In this document: in pieces, positions 44,251 through 55,233 of the stretch
Position numbering within the stretch: the stretch's first letter is position 1
How the letters are laid out: the number at the start of each line of letters is the position of its first letter
From: Smallanthus sonchifolius
Lineage: Eukaryota > Streptophyta > Magnoliopsida > Asterales > Asteraceae
Assembly: GCA_023525975.1 (NCBI GenBank)
Contig: JAKNSE010000037.1
Coordinates: 978,501 to 1,042,500, forward strand
Direction: 5' to 3'
DNA: 64,000 nucleotides
Notes under the pieces: generated by a model
What the model saw: only the letters and a program-made list of their open reading frames with translations
Told to the model about the DNA's origin: nothing
Database searches by the model: none
Made by a program: the position numbers and the translations under genes

Positions 44251-44827
44251 ATGTTGTACGAATTCAATATTATGAGCACATCCCTGCCAGATATAACGGA
44301 TGAAAACTTGAGACCTAAGTATATATCAAAATCATCTTCTTTGTCCTTTGATGTGCCTTCGTGTCCTAAAAATAAGAGGCTCAAAGGAATTAATGTAACT
44401 TTCAAGTATGCAATATCAGGTGATGATTGGGCATGGTTTTGTAAAATCAGTACAACCAATGGTGTTGTTGATTTGATGTACAATCCTAAAGTCTTTGGCA
44501 AACCTGCATTTGGTAAAAAATGTATATGGTTAAGCTATTGGCCAATTGGAAACACATTGGACACTGGAGACATACTTGATGTCTCTATTGTTGTGATGAA
44601 CGGATTGGAGGTACATGAATGTGGTGTGAGCCTTGTGTACTCTGATCAGGAAACCTCAGAAAATAACATCCAATGTGCAGAAACACTTGGAGAAGATTTG
44701 TCTGGATTTCAACTGAGCACAGGAGCGCACTATCTTTGTCGGCGTGATTTCTATGAGTTAATGGAGGTTGGTAGATTGACTCTTGATTGGTTTAGGATTT
44801 TAGTTGGTGATACCATTGACTACACAG
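44251..44827 (+). CDS. TNL exon 6: post-LRR C-JID-like domain
   Basis: MLYEFNIMSTSLPDI opens the post-LRR jelly-roll (C-JID) region. RLKGINVTFKYAISGDDWAWF and CIWLSYWPIGNTLDTGDIL follow. In known TNLs this domain helps bind effectors. The exon ends GDTIDYT plus one base. The next bases are GCATGT, a GC donor. Reading on without splicing also stays open to 45000, so an alternative C-terminus exists. Confidence 0.82.
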
Positions 44828-44927
44828 GCATGTCCTTTGATCCTGTCAAGCTAATTCTCTGTGTATGTATTTCAATCAAACCTGCAAATAGAGAAAGTTT
44901 CTCATATCTTCTCTTTCAATGTTACAG

Positions 44928-45025
44928 AGGTAAGAGGATGGAGGAAGACAGGTCGACCGAAACAGGTGAATCCGTCATTTACAGAGTTGAAAACCATTAG
45001 ATGTATCATCCATGATCCTCAATTG
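44928..45025 (+). CDS. TNL exon 7
   Basis: After acceptor TGTTACAG the frame reads EVRGWRKTGRPKQVNPSF then TELKTIRCIIHDPQL, a conserved late TNL block. Phase 1 in and phase 0 out, with donor GTAAGT at 45026. Confidence 0.82.
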
Positions 45026-45377
45026 GTAAGTCTGCTGTGTAATTTTATTTTATTTTTTTTTTTTTTTTTTTTTGCATCAAGTTGTTCAAGATGAAGGGCA
45101 AAAATAGTTGTGATTTATCTCACATATGCAGTTGGTATACGAATGCTCTCCACTGTTACAAACTTAATGAGATGGGTTACCATAATGGGAGATTATTGAT
45201 AAGCTTTTTTTTTGGTCCTCTTTTTTTTTATTTTTCATGATTTTTGACACTTTTTCATTATGTTCATTTGGTTTCGATTACTAGCAATTTGATCTGATTT
45301 AACGTTTTGGTACAATATGTTCATTGGGTTTCGATTACCAACAATTTGAGATTTGGGTGTTTATTATAAACAAACAG

Positions 45378-45491
45378 GAGGACATTTACAAGATCACAGA
45401 TATGTCCAAAACATCTACTGGTGTTAAACCTTTGGAGATCACATCTACTTTAGATGAAATCACCATAGAGGAGTCTGCTCCTTACTCAGAT
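45378..45491 (+). CDS. TNL exon 8
   Basis: It reads EDIYKITDMSKTSTGVK and ends DEITIEESAPYSD, with acceptor AAACAG at 45377 and donor GTAAGT at 45492. 38 codons, phase 0. Acidic; no domain known to me. Confidence 0.75.
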
Positions 45492-45607
45492 GTAAGTATG
45501 ACACTTTTTTAAGAAAAATATGGAACTTTGCTTTCAATGCTGACTTTCATATTTTGGGTGCTTAGCAAAAGATTTATGTATGCTTTTAACTTATGTCAAC
45601 TCCACAG

Positions 45608-45724
45608 CCGCGTGTCCTCTCCCTCCCGCACAAAAGTGACACACCAACCAGAAATGAGGAATACGAAGGACAGTCAAAACAGAACAAGTCAAAAAAGAAC
45701 AAGTCAGCCTGTTCCGTGATGTAA
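45608..45724 (+). CDS. TNL exon 9: lysine-rich tail ending in CSVM
   Basis: From acceptor CTCCACAG the frame reads PRVLSLPHKSDTPTRNEEYE, then GQSKQNKSKKNKSACSVM and TAA at 45722. The end is six lysines within eleven residues followed by Cys-Ser-Val-Met, which fits the CaaX rule for protein farnesylation, with the basic patch as a membrane co-signal. The frame is set by phase-0 splicing from exon 8. If the splice choice differs, the tail is lost. Confidence 0.72.
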   Translation, partial: PRVLSLPHKSDTPTRNEEYEGQSKQNKSKKNKSACSVM

Positions 45725-45884
45725 GGAGGAATCGAATGGAAGGTATAACCCAGTTTCTTTTTCCCTGATTTCATGATTTGTCCTATGACATTTGATAGTG
45801 GTTATTCTCTAGGATCCAATGAATCAAACAACTAAACTTATATAATGAACATTATCAACCGATATCAAATATAAGATCTTTGCA

Positions 45885-46451
45885 TTACAATTGATTGTCT
45901 TCTTTACTATGATCTTCAAAGTATGTCGACAAATAATCCGCCTCATGTATTTGACCTCTATTCTCTTCCTGTTTTTCTTGATAGGCTGAGTTTTCTTTTT
46001 GAGATACTTGATCAAGGTGATCATAGTTTTCTTCTAAGTATGTCTTTTCTCGTGCAACATAACTTTCAACAATTTCAGTACCAACCTCCTTAAAAATATG
46101 ATCCATCTCATCTTCATTTGTGTTAGTTTCTGATTTACATTCAAAATGATTTGGTATGATCTCATATCCTTGTTTTACTATTAACTCCATGCTTATTATA
46201 TTTTTCTTCAAAGAGGGAGCAAAGTAAACGCAAGGAACTAAAGTTTCCTTTCCATAAAAAAATGCTTTGATTTTTTCAATCCTGTGAATGAAGATCATAT
46301 CCTTTTTTTGAGTCCTTGTTTTGATGCCATAAGTTTCTGTAAGGCACACAAACAGATTGTTGTTTCCTGATATGTGTTCCTTAAAATCTAGTCTTAGAAA
46401 CCAAATTTCATCCCTAGTTCTTGTTTCAGTTCCTTCACTTAAATATTTCAT
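45885..46451 (-). pseudogene. Copia gag-pre-integrase ORF remnant
   Basis: A 188-residue open frame starts MKYLSEGTETRTRDEIWFLR, passes VYFAPSLKKNIISMELIVKQ (copia protease/pre-integrase context) and continues into a Glu/Asn-rich tail unlike integrase. The zinc-knuckle part is upstream in a different frame near 46505-46545. I infer it is a fusion of old copia coding and unrelated sequence. Confidence 0.55.
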
Positions 46452-47153
46452 ATTTGTTAGAGGTATTTATGGGATTCAAATTTGGATTCTTACTAGGACA
46501 CTCAAATGCGTAATGACCAGAATTTTGACAACGGTAACTGTTGTCAACCAACCTAAATCCCAACTTACTCAAACATACAGCCCAAACAACAAACCCTCAA
46601 CGCATGATATAAGCAGGATAGAAGGAGGTTAGGGTTATGATTTGGCTTATGCAAATGTTCTAGTTTTCTCATCTCAATTTCCCTCTGTAATTCTCATCTC
46701 CTTCTTTTGGTTAATAGAAATCTGTGCTGACTTAATCCTAGTTCTTCCATTTGATTGCTTTACTTAAATCGATTCACTTCAGTAACAACGAATTGAAAAC
46801 TTATCGTTGTGGTATAAGTGTTGAACCTTGTCTTTTTCGATTTTTTGTGAATGTAGGTCCTTTTTCTTCCCCAATTTCAACAGTAAGATCTGATTTTTGG
46901 TCTGACTTTGTAGAACCTTGCATTCTTTCAGATTTGGTTTTGAAACTGAGTTCCTCATGCTTTGTATTTTCCTTGAATGCTTCCTTTGGTTTGAACCATC
47001 AGATAAATTCATGTTAGTGAGATTTATAGTGATTCCCTTATGGCCTTCTGGAGTGAGATGTCCAATACATCCATCATTCTCACCAGAATCCAACTTGTAA
47101 TCTTCAACTTGAACGTGATTCTTCTTTGTATGATTTCATCCTTGCTCCGATAC

Positions 47154-47480
47154 CACTGATAGTGGTTATTGAAGTATCTGAACACACTCAAGAACACACT
47201 TGCAGAGATTTGAAATAAGAAACTTGTATTTGATAATAAATGTATTCGAACAACAACAAATTTACACGAAACATGAGGCTATTTATAGCCATGAGTCTAG
47301 ACGGTTACTAAACCGTTATACACAGTTAATTGGCGGGGGACTAAGAGGCGCCAACCCATGACAGCAACTGTCCGGTATTTTTGGCTGCATATCCATCTGT
47401 TATTTCCTTATTCTAAGTTTATATACAAATCATTATCATACAAATAACTAAGGTTTGTTTGATGCCAATGATTATTTCCA
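47154..47480 (-). repeat. 5' LTR of the deleted copia element
   Basis: Plus-strand ends TGATAGTGGTTATTGAAG and ...TGATTATTTCCAACA; 327 bp. It contains CTATTTATAGCC (47278), a TATA-like motif readable on either strand. No complete second LTR is present. Confidence 0.65.
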
Positions 47481-47549
47481 ACAGTTATTCTTCAGGATCA
47501 AATGAATCAAACAACTAAACGTATATAATGAAGATTAGCAACTGATACA

Positions 47550-47864
47550 TGTTGTCCCAAATTGGATCTTGAATATGCAAGATAATGATAAACACACACA
47601 AACAAGAAACGAATTTTGATCTTCAATTGATAATAGTGCGTAACGTATGTACAGACTTGTTCAATCGTATATGTAACCCTAAAAGTAATCGACGCATCGG
47701 TTTATACATACCGATTCACAGAAAACTAGTTATACAAATACAAACTTGACATACTTAGTCCTTGGACTTATTATATTGACATATTTACATAAAACATAAA
47801 ATAGATAAATTACATAATGACCCTTTAAATTTGACTTGGGTTAATGATCGGGATTAACCTCACA
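47550..47864 (-). repeat. 3' LTR of the young copia element
   Basis: Ends TGTTGTCCCAAATTGG and ...TTAACCTCACA, with the polypurine tract (plus-strand TTCACCCCCTTAA) immediately to the right. Confidence 0.9.
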
Positions 47865-49368
47865 TTCACCCCCTTAATCACGATCATGTTGTTGTTGCAG
47901 ATTTGAACTCCAAGTAGTTCCCTCATTGTGATGAACTTGACCCGTGCCATTGCTTTTGTTAGAATATCTGCTTTCTGTAGTTCTCCACTAATATGTTCAA
48001 CCGTGATATGGTCATTTTCAACACATTCCCTTATGAAATGATAACGCGTGTCAATGTGCTTGCTCTTTCCATGAAATACCGGATTCTTCATTAGTGCTAT
48101 TGCTGAGATATTATCAACATATAAAGTTATCTTTTCTTCTTGCCATCCAGTTATTTCACTAAGTAGACGTTTTAGCCATAATGCTTGACATGTTGCTGTA
48201 GTTGCTGCCATAAATTCTGATTCACATGATGATAGTGCCACAGTTGGTTGTTTCTGCGTACTCCAAGTTATAGGTGTATTTCCAAAGTAGAATACGATAC
48301 CCGTAGTTCCTTTTCCTTCTTCTGTATTAACCCCATAACTGCTGTGGCTGTATCCTGTGATTCTGCAGCCTCCACTTTTCTTGTAAGTTATACCAAAATC
48401 CTTTGTTCCTTTGATATAACGTATCACTTGCTTAATAGCTTTTAGATGATGCTCCTTTGGTTCTTGCATAAATCTGCTAAGTAGCCCGACTGAATAACTT
48501 AAGTCTGGTCTTGTATGTAGCAGATACCTTAGGCAACCAATCATACTTCTATATTCAGTTGCATCAACTAGATCTCCTCCTTCAGTTTTAACTAACTTAG
48601 TTCCAGGGTCATTGGAATCTTTGTTTCATTACTATCTGTCATGCTAGCATCTTTGAGGATCTTGTTGATGTAACCAGCTTGCTTAATAGATATTTATCCC
48701 CCTGATTGGTTGACCTCTATGCCGAGATAGTATGCCAATAACCCTAAATCACTCATCTTAAATTTCTCTTCCATTTGAGATTTAAAGTGTTCAATTTCTT
48801 TCTTTGGAGTTCCTGTTACTATCAGGTCATCAACATAAACTCCAATCAACAAGGTTGAATCTTTGTACTTCCTAGTATAGACTGCCTTCTCCAATGTGCA
48901 TTTCTTGAAACCAAGTGATTTTAATGTTTGATCTAATTTCATATTCCATGCACGTGGTGCTTGTCTCAGTCCATATAGAGCTTTAGAAAGTTTATAGACC
49001 TTGTCTTCATTTCCAGTTTTCACAAAACCTTCAGGTTGTGAAACATAAACTTCTTCTTTAAGATCTCCGTGTAGGAATGCTGATTTTACATCTAAGTGAT
49101 GGACTTCTCACTCATTGTATGCTGCTAATGCTAGAATGAGACGTACTGTCTCAAGTCTTACTACAGGAGCAAAGAATTCATCAAAGTCTACTCCATGTTG
49201 TTGTACATAGCCTTTTGCTACTAAGCGAGCTTTATACTTGGTGATCTTTCCATTTGCATCCCTTTTGGTCTTGAATACCCACTTCAGACCAATTGCTTTA
49301 TGATTACTTGGTAAAGAAGTTAATTTCCAAGTTTTGTTCTTATTGATGGAATCCAACTCTGCTTTCAT
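47825..49368 (-). pseudogene. Copia reverse transcriptase and RNase H
   Basis: RT starts near 49368 (LKWVFKTKRDANGKITKYKA, KARLVAKGYVQQHGVDF), with YGLRQAPRAWN and YVDDLIVTG. RNase H has TVALSSCESEFMAATTATCQ, LYVDNISAIALMKNPVFHG and KHIDTRYHFIREC. In-frame stops are TGA near 49110 and TAA near 48694, and the segment at 48545-48693 is in a shifted frame. The RNase H motif usually YSDSD reads YSHSS, losing a catalytic Asp. It would copy element RNA to DNA in cytoplasmic particles. Confidence 0.88.
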
Positions 49369-49373
49369 AGCTT

Positions 49374-50396
49374 CTATCCATCTTCTGCTGCCTCTTTGTA
49401 ATTCCTTGGCTCTTCTTCAGCTAGAAGTAGTTCATTTGTTTCTACCACTGGTGCTACTTCATTTATCCGAGCCAAGCTTTTAAAACCTCGAATAGGTGTA
49501 TAATCAAATGGTCTAGCAGAACTTCCAGAAGTTGACGAAACTGCTATGACCTCTGCTGAGTTAGGTTCATAGGTATATGTAGGTGGAGTCTTAGGTGTAT
49601 TAGGTGAGCTTATTGGTGATTGAACAGTTTGTTCAAAGTCATCTTCATTTGTGAGTTCACCATCTAGATCTATGGGTTCACTGTCATTGTTATCTTGTGG
49701 ACATATATATTGATTGTCCATTATAGTGAAATCTACCCATTCAGCTTCTCCACTTCCAACTTCATTCATGTAATCTTCCCAATTCCATGAATCCTTTTCA
49801 ATGAACTTTACATCCCTACTGATGCAAATTCTTTTGGTTATAGGATCAAATAACCTACAAGCCTTTGATCCTTCTTCAGTTCCTAAGTATACCATTTTGA
49901 TGCTTCTATCATCTAACTTCTTCAGATGTTGTGATGGTACCTTGGAATATGCTACACAACCAAAAACTCTTAAATGCCCCAAATCTGGTTTTCTACCCTT
50001 TAAGGCTTCATAAGGTGTACTGTTAGTTAGAGCTTTGGTTGGTACTCGATTCAATACATAGATAGCATGTCTAACTGCTTCACCCCAAAAATTCTGAGGC
50101 ATCTTCATTGCTTTCAGCATGCTTCTTGTTGTAGATAGTACTGTTCTGTTCCTCCTTTCAACCACTCCGTTTTGTTGTGGTGAATAAGGTGTTGTGAGTT
50201 GTCTTGCTATCCCATTTTCCTTACAGAACTGTGAGAATTCATTTGATGTGAATTCTCCACCTCTATCTGTCCTTAGCATTTTCAGCTTGGTTCCTACTTC
50301 ATTCTCCACCTTCTTCTTGAATTCCTTAAAGACCTCAAATGCTTGGTCTTTTGATGTTAAGAAGTATACCCACATGTAGCGTGTACAGTCATCCAC
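49374..50396 (-). pseudogene. Copia integrase
   Basis: MDDCTRYMWVYFLTSKDQAF begins the integrase core. LRTDRGGEFTSNEF and YSPQQNGVVERRNRTVLSTT give the second Asp and the Glu of the DDE triad. HLRVFGCVAYSKVPSQHLKK follows, then an acidic linker to RT. The zinc-finger part lies upstream (50615-50397). The frame ends with a one-base shift near 49380 before RT. 340 residues, otherwise open. Confidence 0.88.
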
Positions 50397-50613
50397 GAGT
50401 AGATATATGTACTTCTTTCCCGAGTGTGTTGGTGGGGAAACGGGACCACATAGATCTCCATAAACTAAATCAAGGATTTAATGACTTGAATTTAGCTTGA
50501 TTAGGAAATGGAGCTCTACTATGTTTCCCTAATAAGCATGCATCACAAACTTGGCTTGCATGGTTTATCCGGGGGATCCCTTGAACCAAGTTCTTCTTAG
50601 TCATTGTTTTGAT

Positions 50614-52104
50614 TTAATCAAAGTTTAAATGACCCAACCTTGCATGCCAAAGCCATGCTTGATCTTCCAAACTAGCTAGTAGACAGGTAGGCACACCAAT
50701 CTTCAAATTGATGTTATGGAGTCTATTCTTTGAACGTGTGACCCTCATAAGTAGCTTCTCATTTTGATCATGTAGAAACAGTAGATTACGTTCCATGACA
50801 ACTTTGCATCCATTTTCTGTTAGCTGTCCTATGCTCAGTATATTACTTTTCAGACTAGGAATGTAATAAACTTGAGATATGATTCTCTGTTCTTTGTTCT
50901 TACATTCTAGTAAAATAGAGCCTTTTCCTTTGATTTCTACATGTGACCCATCTCCAAAACGAACTTGTCCCGTGACCTTTTCGTCTATTTCCTTGAAGTG
51001 AGTTCTGGTGCCCGTCATGTGGTTACTTGCCCCGTTGTCTAAGTACCATAGGCTTTCATCTGTAGTTGTATATAGACTCGGCTTAATTTCCTTTTCATTT
51101 AGGAAGATTTTTCCATAGTCTTCCTTTCTTTCAGTAACTACCATTAGAAGAGTTGGCTCTTCATCTTCTTGCACGAGGTTTGATTGTTCTTGTGCATTTT
51201 CTTTTGAATAACACTTAGTAGCATAGTGTCCTACTTTGTTACATTTATAGCACTTCACTCTACTAAGGTTCTTAGCTGCCCCCTTTCCTTTGTTGTAGTG
51301 AGGCTTTTGAGATGAGCCTTCTCCTTTGTCAGAGTCTTTGGTCTTACCATCACGCCAATTGCTATGTGATGGCTTGAAACCTCTTTGTCCATTTTTACCA
51401 AAGTGTTTTCTTCGACCTTTGTTCTTGTCATAACGTGTAAATAGTAGTTTATCTTGATTATCCGTATGACCTCCCTTCTTGGACTTGATTCTTTCTTCAA
51501 ATGTCTTGAGCCTCCCGATGATCTCATCTAGCGTCACTGTATCTAGGTCTGTGATTTGTTCAATTGATGCAACTATTTGTATGAATCTCTCTGGTACTGA
51601 ATTTAGAAGCTTGCGTACTAGAGTAGGTTGATCAAAGGATGATCCGCAACTAGTTGCCCTAGTTACAATGCTAGTTGTCTTTGATATGAAAGAATCGATT
51701 GTTTCATCCTCCTTCATTTGCAACAACTCAAACTCAGTTTTGAGTGTTTGCAATCGTGCCTTCTGCACTTGGTCTACACCAATGTGTCTAGTCTTCAAAG
51801 TAGTCCACACCTCTTTAGCAGACTTGCTATTTGCAGTTTATAACACCAAATCTTCAGGTAAGGCTTGAAATAGGTATGCAGTTGTAGCCTTATCTTTCTT
51901 GACATCTGGTTCAGTTGTAGCAGTCGGTTCTATCATCTCCCATAATCCATTTGCTTCCAGTATGGTCTTCATTCGAATTGCCCACACCGTGTAGTTTGTG
52001 GATTTTAGAATTGGACATTGAAAGTTTGATAGGGATGATCCGACCTCTTTGTATGTTACAATGGTGCTATTACTACCACTAGACTTAGGTGATTTTTCTC
52101 CCAT
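50614..52104 (-). pseudogene. Copia gag and protease
   Basis: Gag opens MGEKSPKSSGSNSTIVTYKE and passes YTVWAIRMKTILEANGLWEM and VRKLLNSVPERF. It has one CCHC knuckle (CYKCNKVGHYATKC). The protease follows with LWYLDNGASNHMTGTRTHF, in which the active site reads Asp-Asn-Gly-Ala instead of the usual Asp-Ser-Gly-Ala. The pre-integrase part (YYIPSLKSNILSIGQL, WHARLGHLNF) closes it. A stop near 51838 splits gag and another near 50614 ends the frame. Confidence 0.88.
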
Positions 52105-53589
52105 ATCTTCCTTAGGTTTTTCTAAACACTAAGTCTATGTAATATTGGGATAAAATAAATAAGTTTTCCCTTGTGAAAAACTAGAGTGATTCCTAAGTTC
52201 GTTTTTCCTTAGTGAATCAAACACAAAAGAATTCAAATCCTAATTCAGGAATAGTAATTCAGAAATAAAATTTCAGATTCAAATTAGAACTTAGAACCTG
52301 GAATGAGACTTCTCCTCTTGGAATAAAAAAGAATCCGATAGTGACTTCTTTGACTCCAATCTTGAGAAAAATTATGTTTTAATTTTGAAGCAAAACTGGA
52401 CTTCAACCTCGATTTTGCGAACTTGAATATCCAAATAATACAATCCCTTTGATTCGGTGACTGCTCTCGACCCGTAAAGATGCCTTTTCCTCCGGTTTCG
52501 AGTAGATAAAAGTCAACCAAATAAGGATGCCTTATGCTTCCTTGTAGATAATAAATAACCAATAGAAACAGATTTCAAGAATGCCTTTCCTGACTTCCGC
52601 TATTTCTTTTGGCCAAAAACAAAACAGGTAAACAACCACTTCTGCAGAGTTTTAATTCTAACTCCAAAAATCCCTCCTTTAAAGTGAGAAACAAGCGTAT
52701 GACACCTGAGATGTCAATAATTATCCAATCTCCTGGGAATTTTTTAAATGTCCTTGTGGCTTTGTGAACAGCCTCTTTTTTTTCTTGTCTGCAAGCAATT
52801 TGCACAAAATTTCCCTTTTCTTTGTGACTTATTCTATAAGCCGTGAACCACCCTTATGATGTTCTCGGTTTCTGTAGTTTAATCCTCTAATAGTACAGTC
52901 CAAATCCTTTTTTTTTAAACCGTGAAGCACCCGTATAACGCCTTAAGATTTTGTCGAATTACGGTCAACAGGGACTTGTTGTTTGAGAAAAAAAAATCAA
53001 TATGAGAATGCCCGTGTGGCTTTCTACTCCAGAAAACGTAACAACTCCTTTTGACTATATGCGATTTACACAAAACTCAAAAGCTTTCTGTACGTGGAAC
53101 AAGAATAGCAATCTTGTCTGAATTGTTTTCAAAAATGATAAACCTTGAATCAGTTCCTTGAATGCCCTTATGGCTTTCTTTGATTCTGGTCTTAACACTA
53201 AATCCCAAATCCTGTTCCTTGAGATTATAACTTCAATCGAAAAATAAAAACAAACACTCCTCTGTCCCTGTAGTTTAATTACAGGGAACGATTCCTTTGA
53301 ATGCCCGTATGACTTTCTTTAGAACCCTTGTGTAAGCAAACAGAATTCAAACAGTACCTTTGTAAAATTGATTCGCGATTGGTTCTTCAAGCCGTATGCC
53401 TTCCGATCCTCTGAATGCCCGTGTAGCCTTCGTAAATCCTTCACCCCTTTAAGCGTCCTTAAATTGATGCAAGATTGTACTTATCGCGAACTTCAGATGC
53501 AATTACCCGTATGATAATCGCCTTTAACCAGATACGATTAATGTCTGCCCTTCGTCTCTTCCGATTGAAATCAGATTATAGAGCCTTGT
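52105..53589 (-). other. Long copia leader with recurrent ATGCCCGTATGGCTTTC motifs
   Basis: Between the primer site and gag is an untranslated ~1.5 kb. On the plus strand the motif ATGCCCGTRTGRCTTTCTT-like recurs near 53008, 53161, 53300 and 53415, with weaker copies near 52475, 52526 and 52753. No ORF of note. Such a long repetitive leader is unusual for a copia element of this size. Confidence 0.55.
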
Positions 53590-53601
53590 GCTCTGATACC
53601 A
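53590..53601 (-). other. Primer-binding site, tRNA-Met type
   Basis: The minus strand reads TGGTATCAGAGC two bases inside the LTR, complementary to initiator tRNA-Met. Confidence 0.9.
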
Positions 53602-53603
53602 AT

Positions 53604-53918
53604 TGTTGTCCCAAATTGGATCTTGAATATGCAAGATAATGATAAACACACACAAACAAGAAACGAATTTTGATCTTCAATTGATAATAGTGCGTAACGT
53701 ATGTACAGACTTGTTCAATCGTATATGTAACCCTAAAAGTAATCGACGCATCGGTTTATACATACCGATTCACAGAAAACCAGTTATACAAATACAAACT
53801 TGACATACTTAGTCCTTGGACTTATTATATTGACATATTTACATAAAACATAAAATAGATAAATTACATAATGAACCTTTAACTTTGACATGGGTTAATG
53901 ATCGGGATTAACCTCACA
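53604..53918 (-). repeat. 5' LTR of the young copia element
   Basis: It pairs with 47550-47864. The four differences seen are in ...GAAAAC(T/C)AGTT... and in the last ~45 bases. Confidence 0.9.
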
Positions 53919-55225
53919 ATACCAAATATAAGATCTTTGGATTACAAGTGATTGTTATCTTGAAATGCAAATACACACTCTGTTACATTTGTTTGACACT
54001 GACTTGATATATACCAAATGAATCGTTGCCATTAAACTGTTTCTTGCTCCATGTGACGCTTCGTGATATAACCAATTCAACGACATTTTTTCCTTTTTAC
54101 CTAAACACAAGAGAAATTTCTTGGACTGAATAAAAACAACCGATTTGTTGGCCTACAGACCAAATAAACCGATGTTTGATGACCCAATAAACATAAACAT
54201 ATACTGAATATTGTTTTGACCCATTAAAAAAAATACTATAAATAAAACACTAAGGATTAAAAGGATTATTAATCAAATAACATTGCTTCATTTGCAGTTC
54301 CAACATAAACATATTTTTCCTTTTATCATCACAACAGATAAATCGATGTTATAACCATGTAATGTGAAATTCGACCCAAACAATTCTATTAGGTGCACTG
54401 AAATGGTTTTTTTTTTCACTTTGCTATTACTAGTTTTTTTGTTTGATCTGCAAACTTTTTTTTTCCAGAGGGGAGGATGGGTTGTCCCGACTCCTGACTT
54501 TGCTGGTCTCAAAACGTATGGCGGTTGGTGCATGCGCGTGGATGGTTAGTGATTAACAAAATCAACCGTGTTTTCCTTTTCCATGCTTGGACGCTATACT
54601 CTATATGTGTTGGAAGGATCAAAAATATTTCTGAAAATCGATTCGGGTATAGCCAAATTCCTATTCGATGAGCGGAAGACCACACTCAATTTCCTCTACA
54701 CGTGTTTATCCCTTTTGCTTTTGATACTTTTGGTTTCCTAGCACCGGAGGCAGTGGAATTCCTAAACAGGGTTCAACGAGTCGTGCATAGTAATATTTCG
54801 GCCCGTAAGACCCAAAGCTTTGTTTTTAGTAGGATCGGTTTTGCTATTCAAAAGGGGGTTGCGGCGCAACTTGTTGCCCGTTTACCTGCCACTTTATTGT
54901 AATCGTCCTTCTTTACTGATAATTAAAAAAATTAACTATTTTCATATAGCCAATGCCTTTTGGACTATCCAATGCACAGGATATTTTTCCCATTTAATGA
55001 ACTAGGTTTGTTGTAGTTTATTTTGAAGGCAACCTTATTTATAGAAGTTGAGCATTCTCTTTGCATTGTCTGAAAACAAACTGTTTTTCAACCTACATAT
55101 AGTGCAACTTCTTGACTGATTAGTTCTTACAAACTAAGCAAATATAAAAAGATAGAAAATCTAGACTGATTATTCAGTTTTATGAAAATTAAAGAAAATC
55201 TCGACCCCCACCGACTTTGTTGTTA
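53919..55225. other. Spacer with decayed coding fragments
   Basis: No intact gene. At 54696-54900 a plus frame reads VFIPFAFDTFGFLAPEAVEF, NRVQRVVHSNISARK and FAIQKGVAAQLVARLP. I have the impression of having met this peptide repeatedly in plant repeat-derived predictions, but I cannot name its domain. At 54465-54541 an exon-like patch (GGWVVPTPDFAGLKTYGGWC) follows a T-rich 3' splice-like site. Confidence 0.4.
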
Positions 55226-55233
55226 GTATGGAT

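Larger units (their letters stand above)
36132..45724 (+). pseudogene. TIR-NB-ARC-LRR (TNL) immune receptor, nine exons, one 1-nt lesion
   Basis: Exons: 36132-36630, 41605-42706, 42804-42872, 43117-43353, 43439-44170, 44251-44827, 44928-45025, 45378-45491 and 45608-45724. Every junction has GT-AG except one GC-AG (44828), and all phases agree from exon 2 to the stop. Domains in order are TIR, NB-ARC (P-loop GMGGSGKTT), a short LRR region, a post-LRR (C-JID-like) beta domain, and a charged tail. Such receptors sense pathogen effectors and signal by TIR NADase activity. One nucleotide is missing near 36302 in the TIR exon, so the observed exons sum to 3545 nt. A full product would be about 1,180 residues, normal for TNLs. 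It is either a recent pseudogene, a polymorphic allele or a sequence error. Intron 1 is ~5 kb of transposon debris. Confidence 0.85.
45797..47480 (-). mobile_element. Deleted copia element: 5' LTR, gag and protease-region remnants
   Basis: On the minus strand, an LTR (47480-47154) is followed by a tRNA-Met-like primer site (TGGTATCGGAGCAAGG, 47151-47136). A gag region comes next (47093-46500) with a CCHC-like CQNSGHYAFECPSKNP, then a pre-integrase stretch (FAPSLKKNIISMELIVKQGY). RT, RNase H and the 3' LTR are missing. The left end joins the first 14 bp of the LTR (TGATAGTGGTTATT) to a copy of the right flank. Confidence 0.65.
47550..53918 (-). mobile_element. Near-complete young Ty1/copia element
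   Basis: Two 315-bp LTRs (47550-47864 and 53604-53918) differ at four positions by eye. Read on the minus strand: primer site at 53601-53590, a ~1.5 kb leader, gag, protease, integrase, RT and RNase H in copia order, and a polypurine tract (TTAAGGGGGTGAA). It landed in a sequence that also occurs near 45803. Flanks ATACA versus ATACC give an imperfect TSD. A few stops and one frameshift make it defective. Confidence 0.9.
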
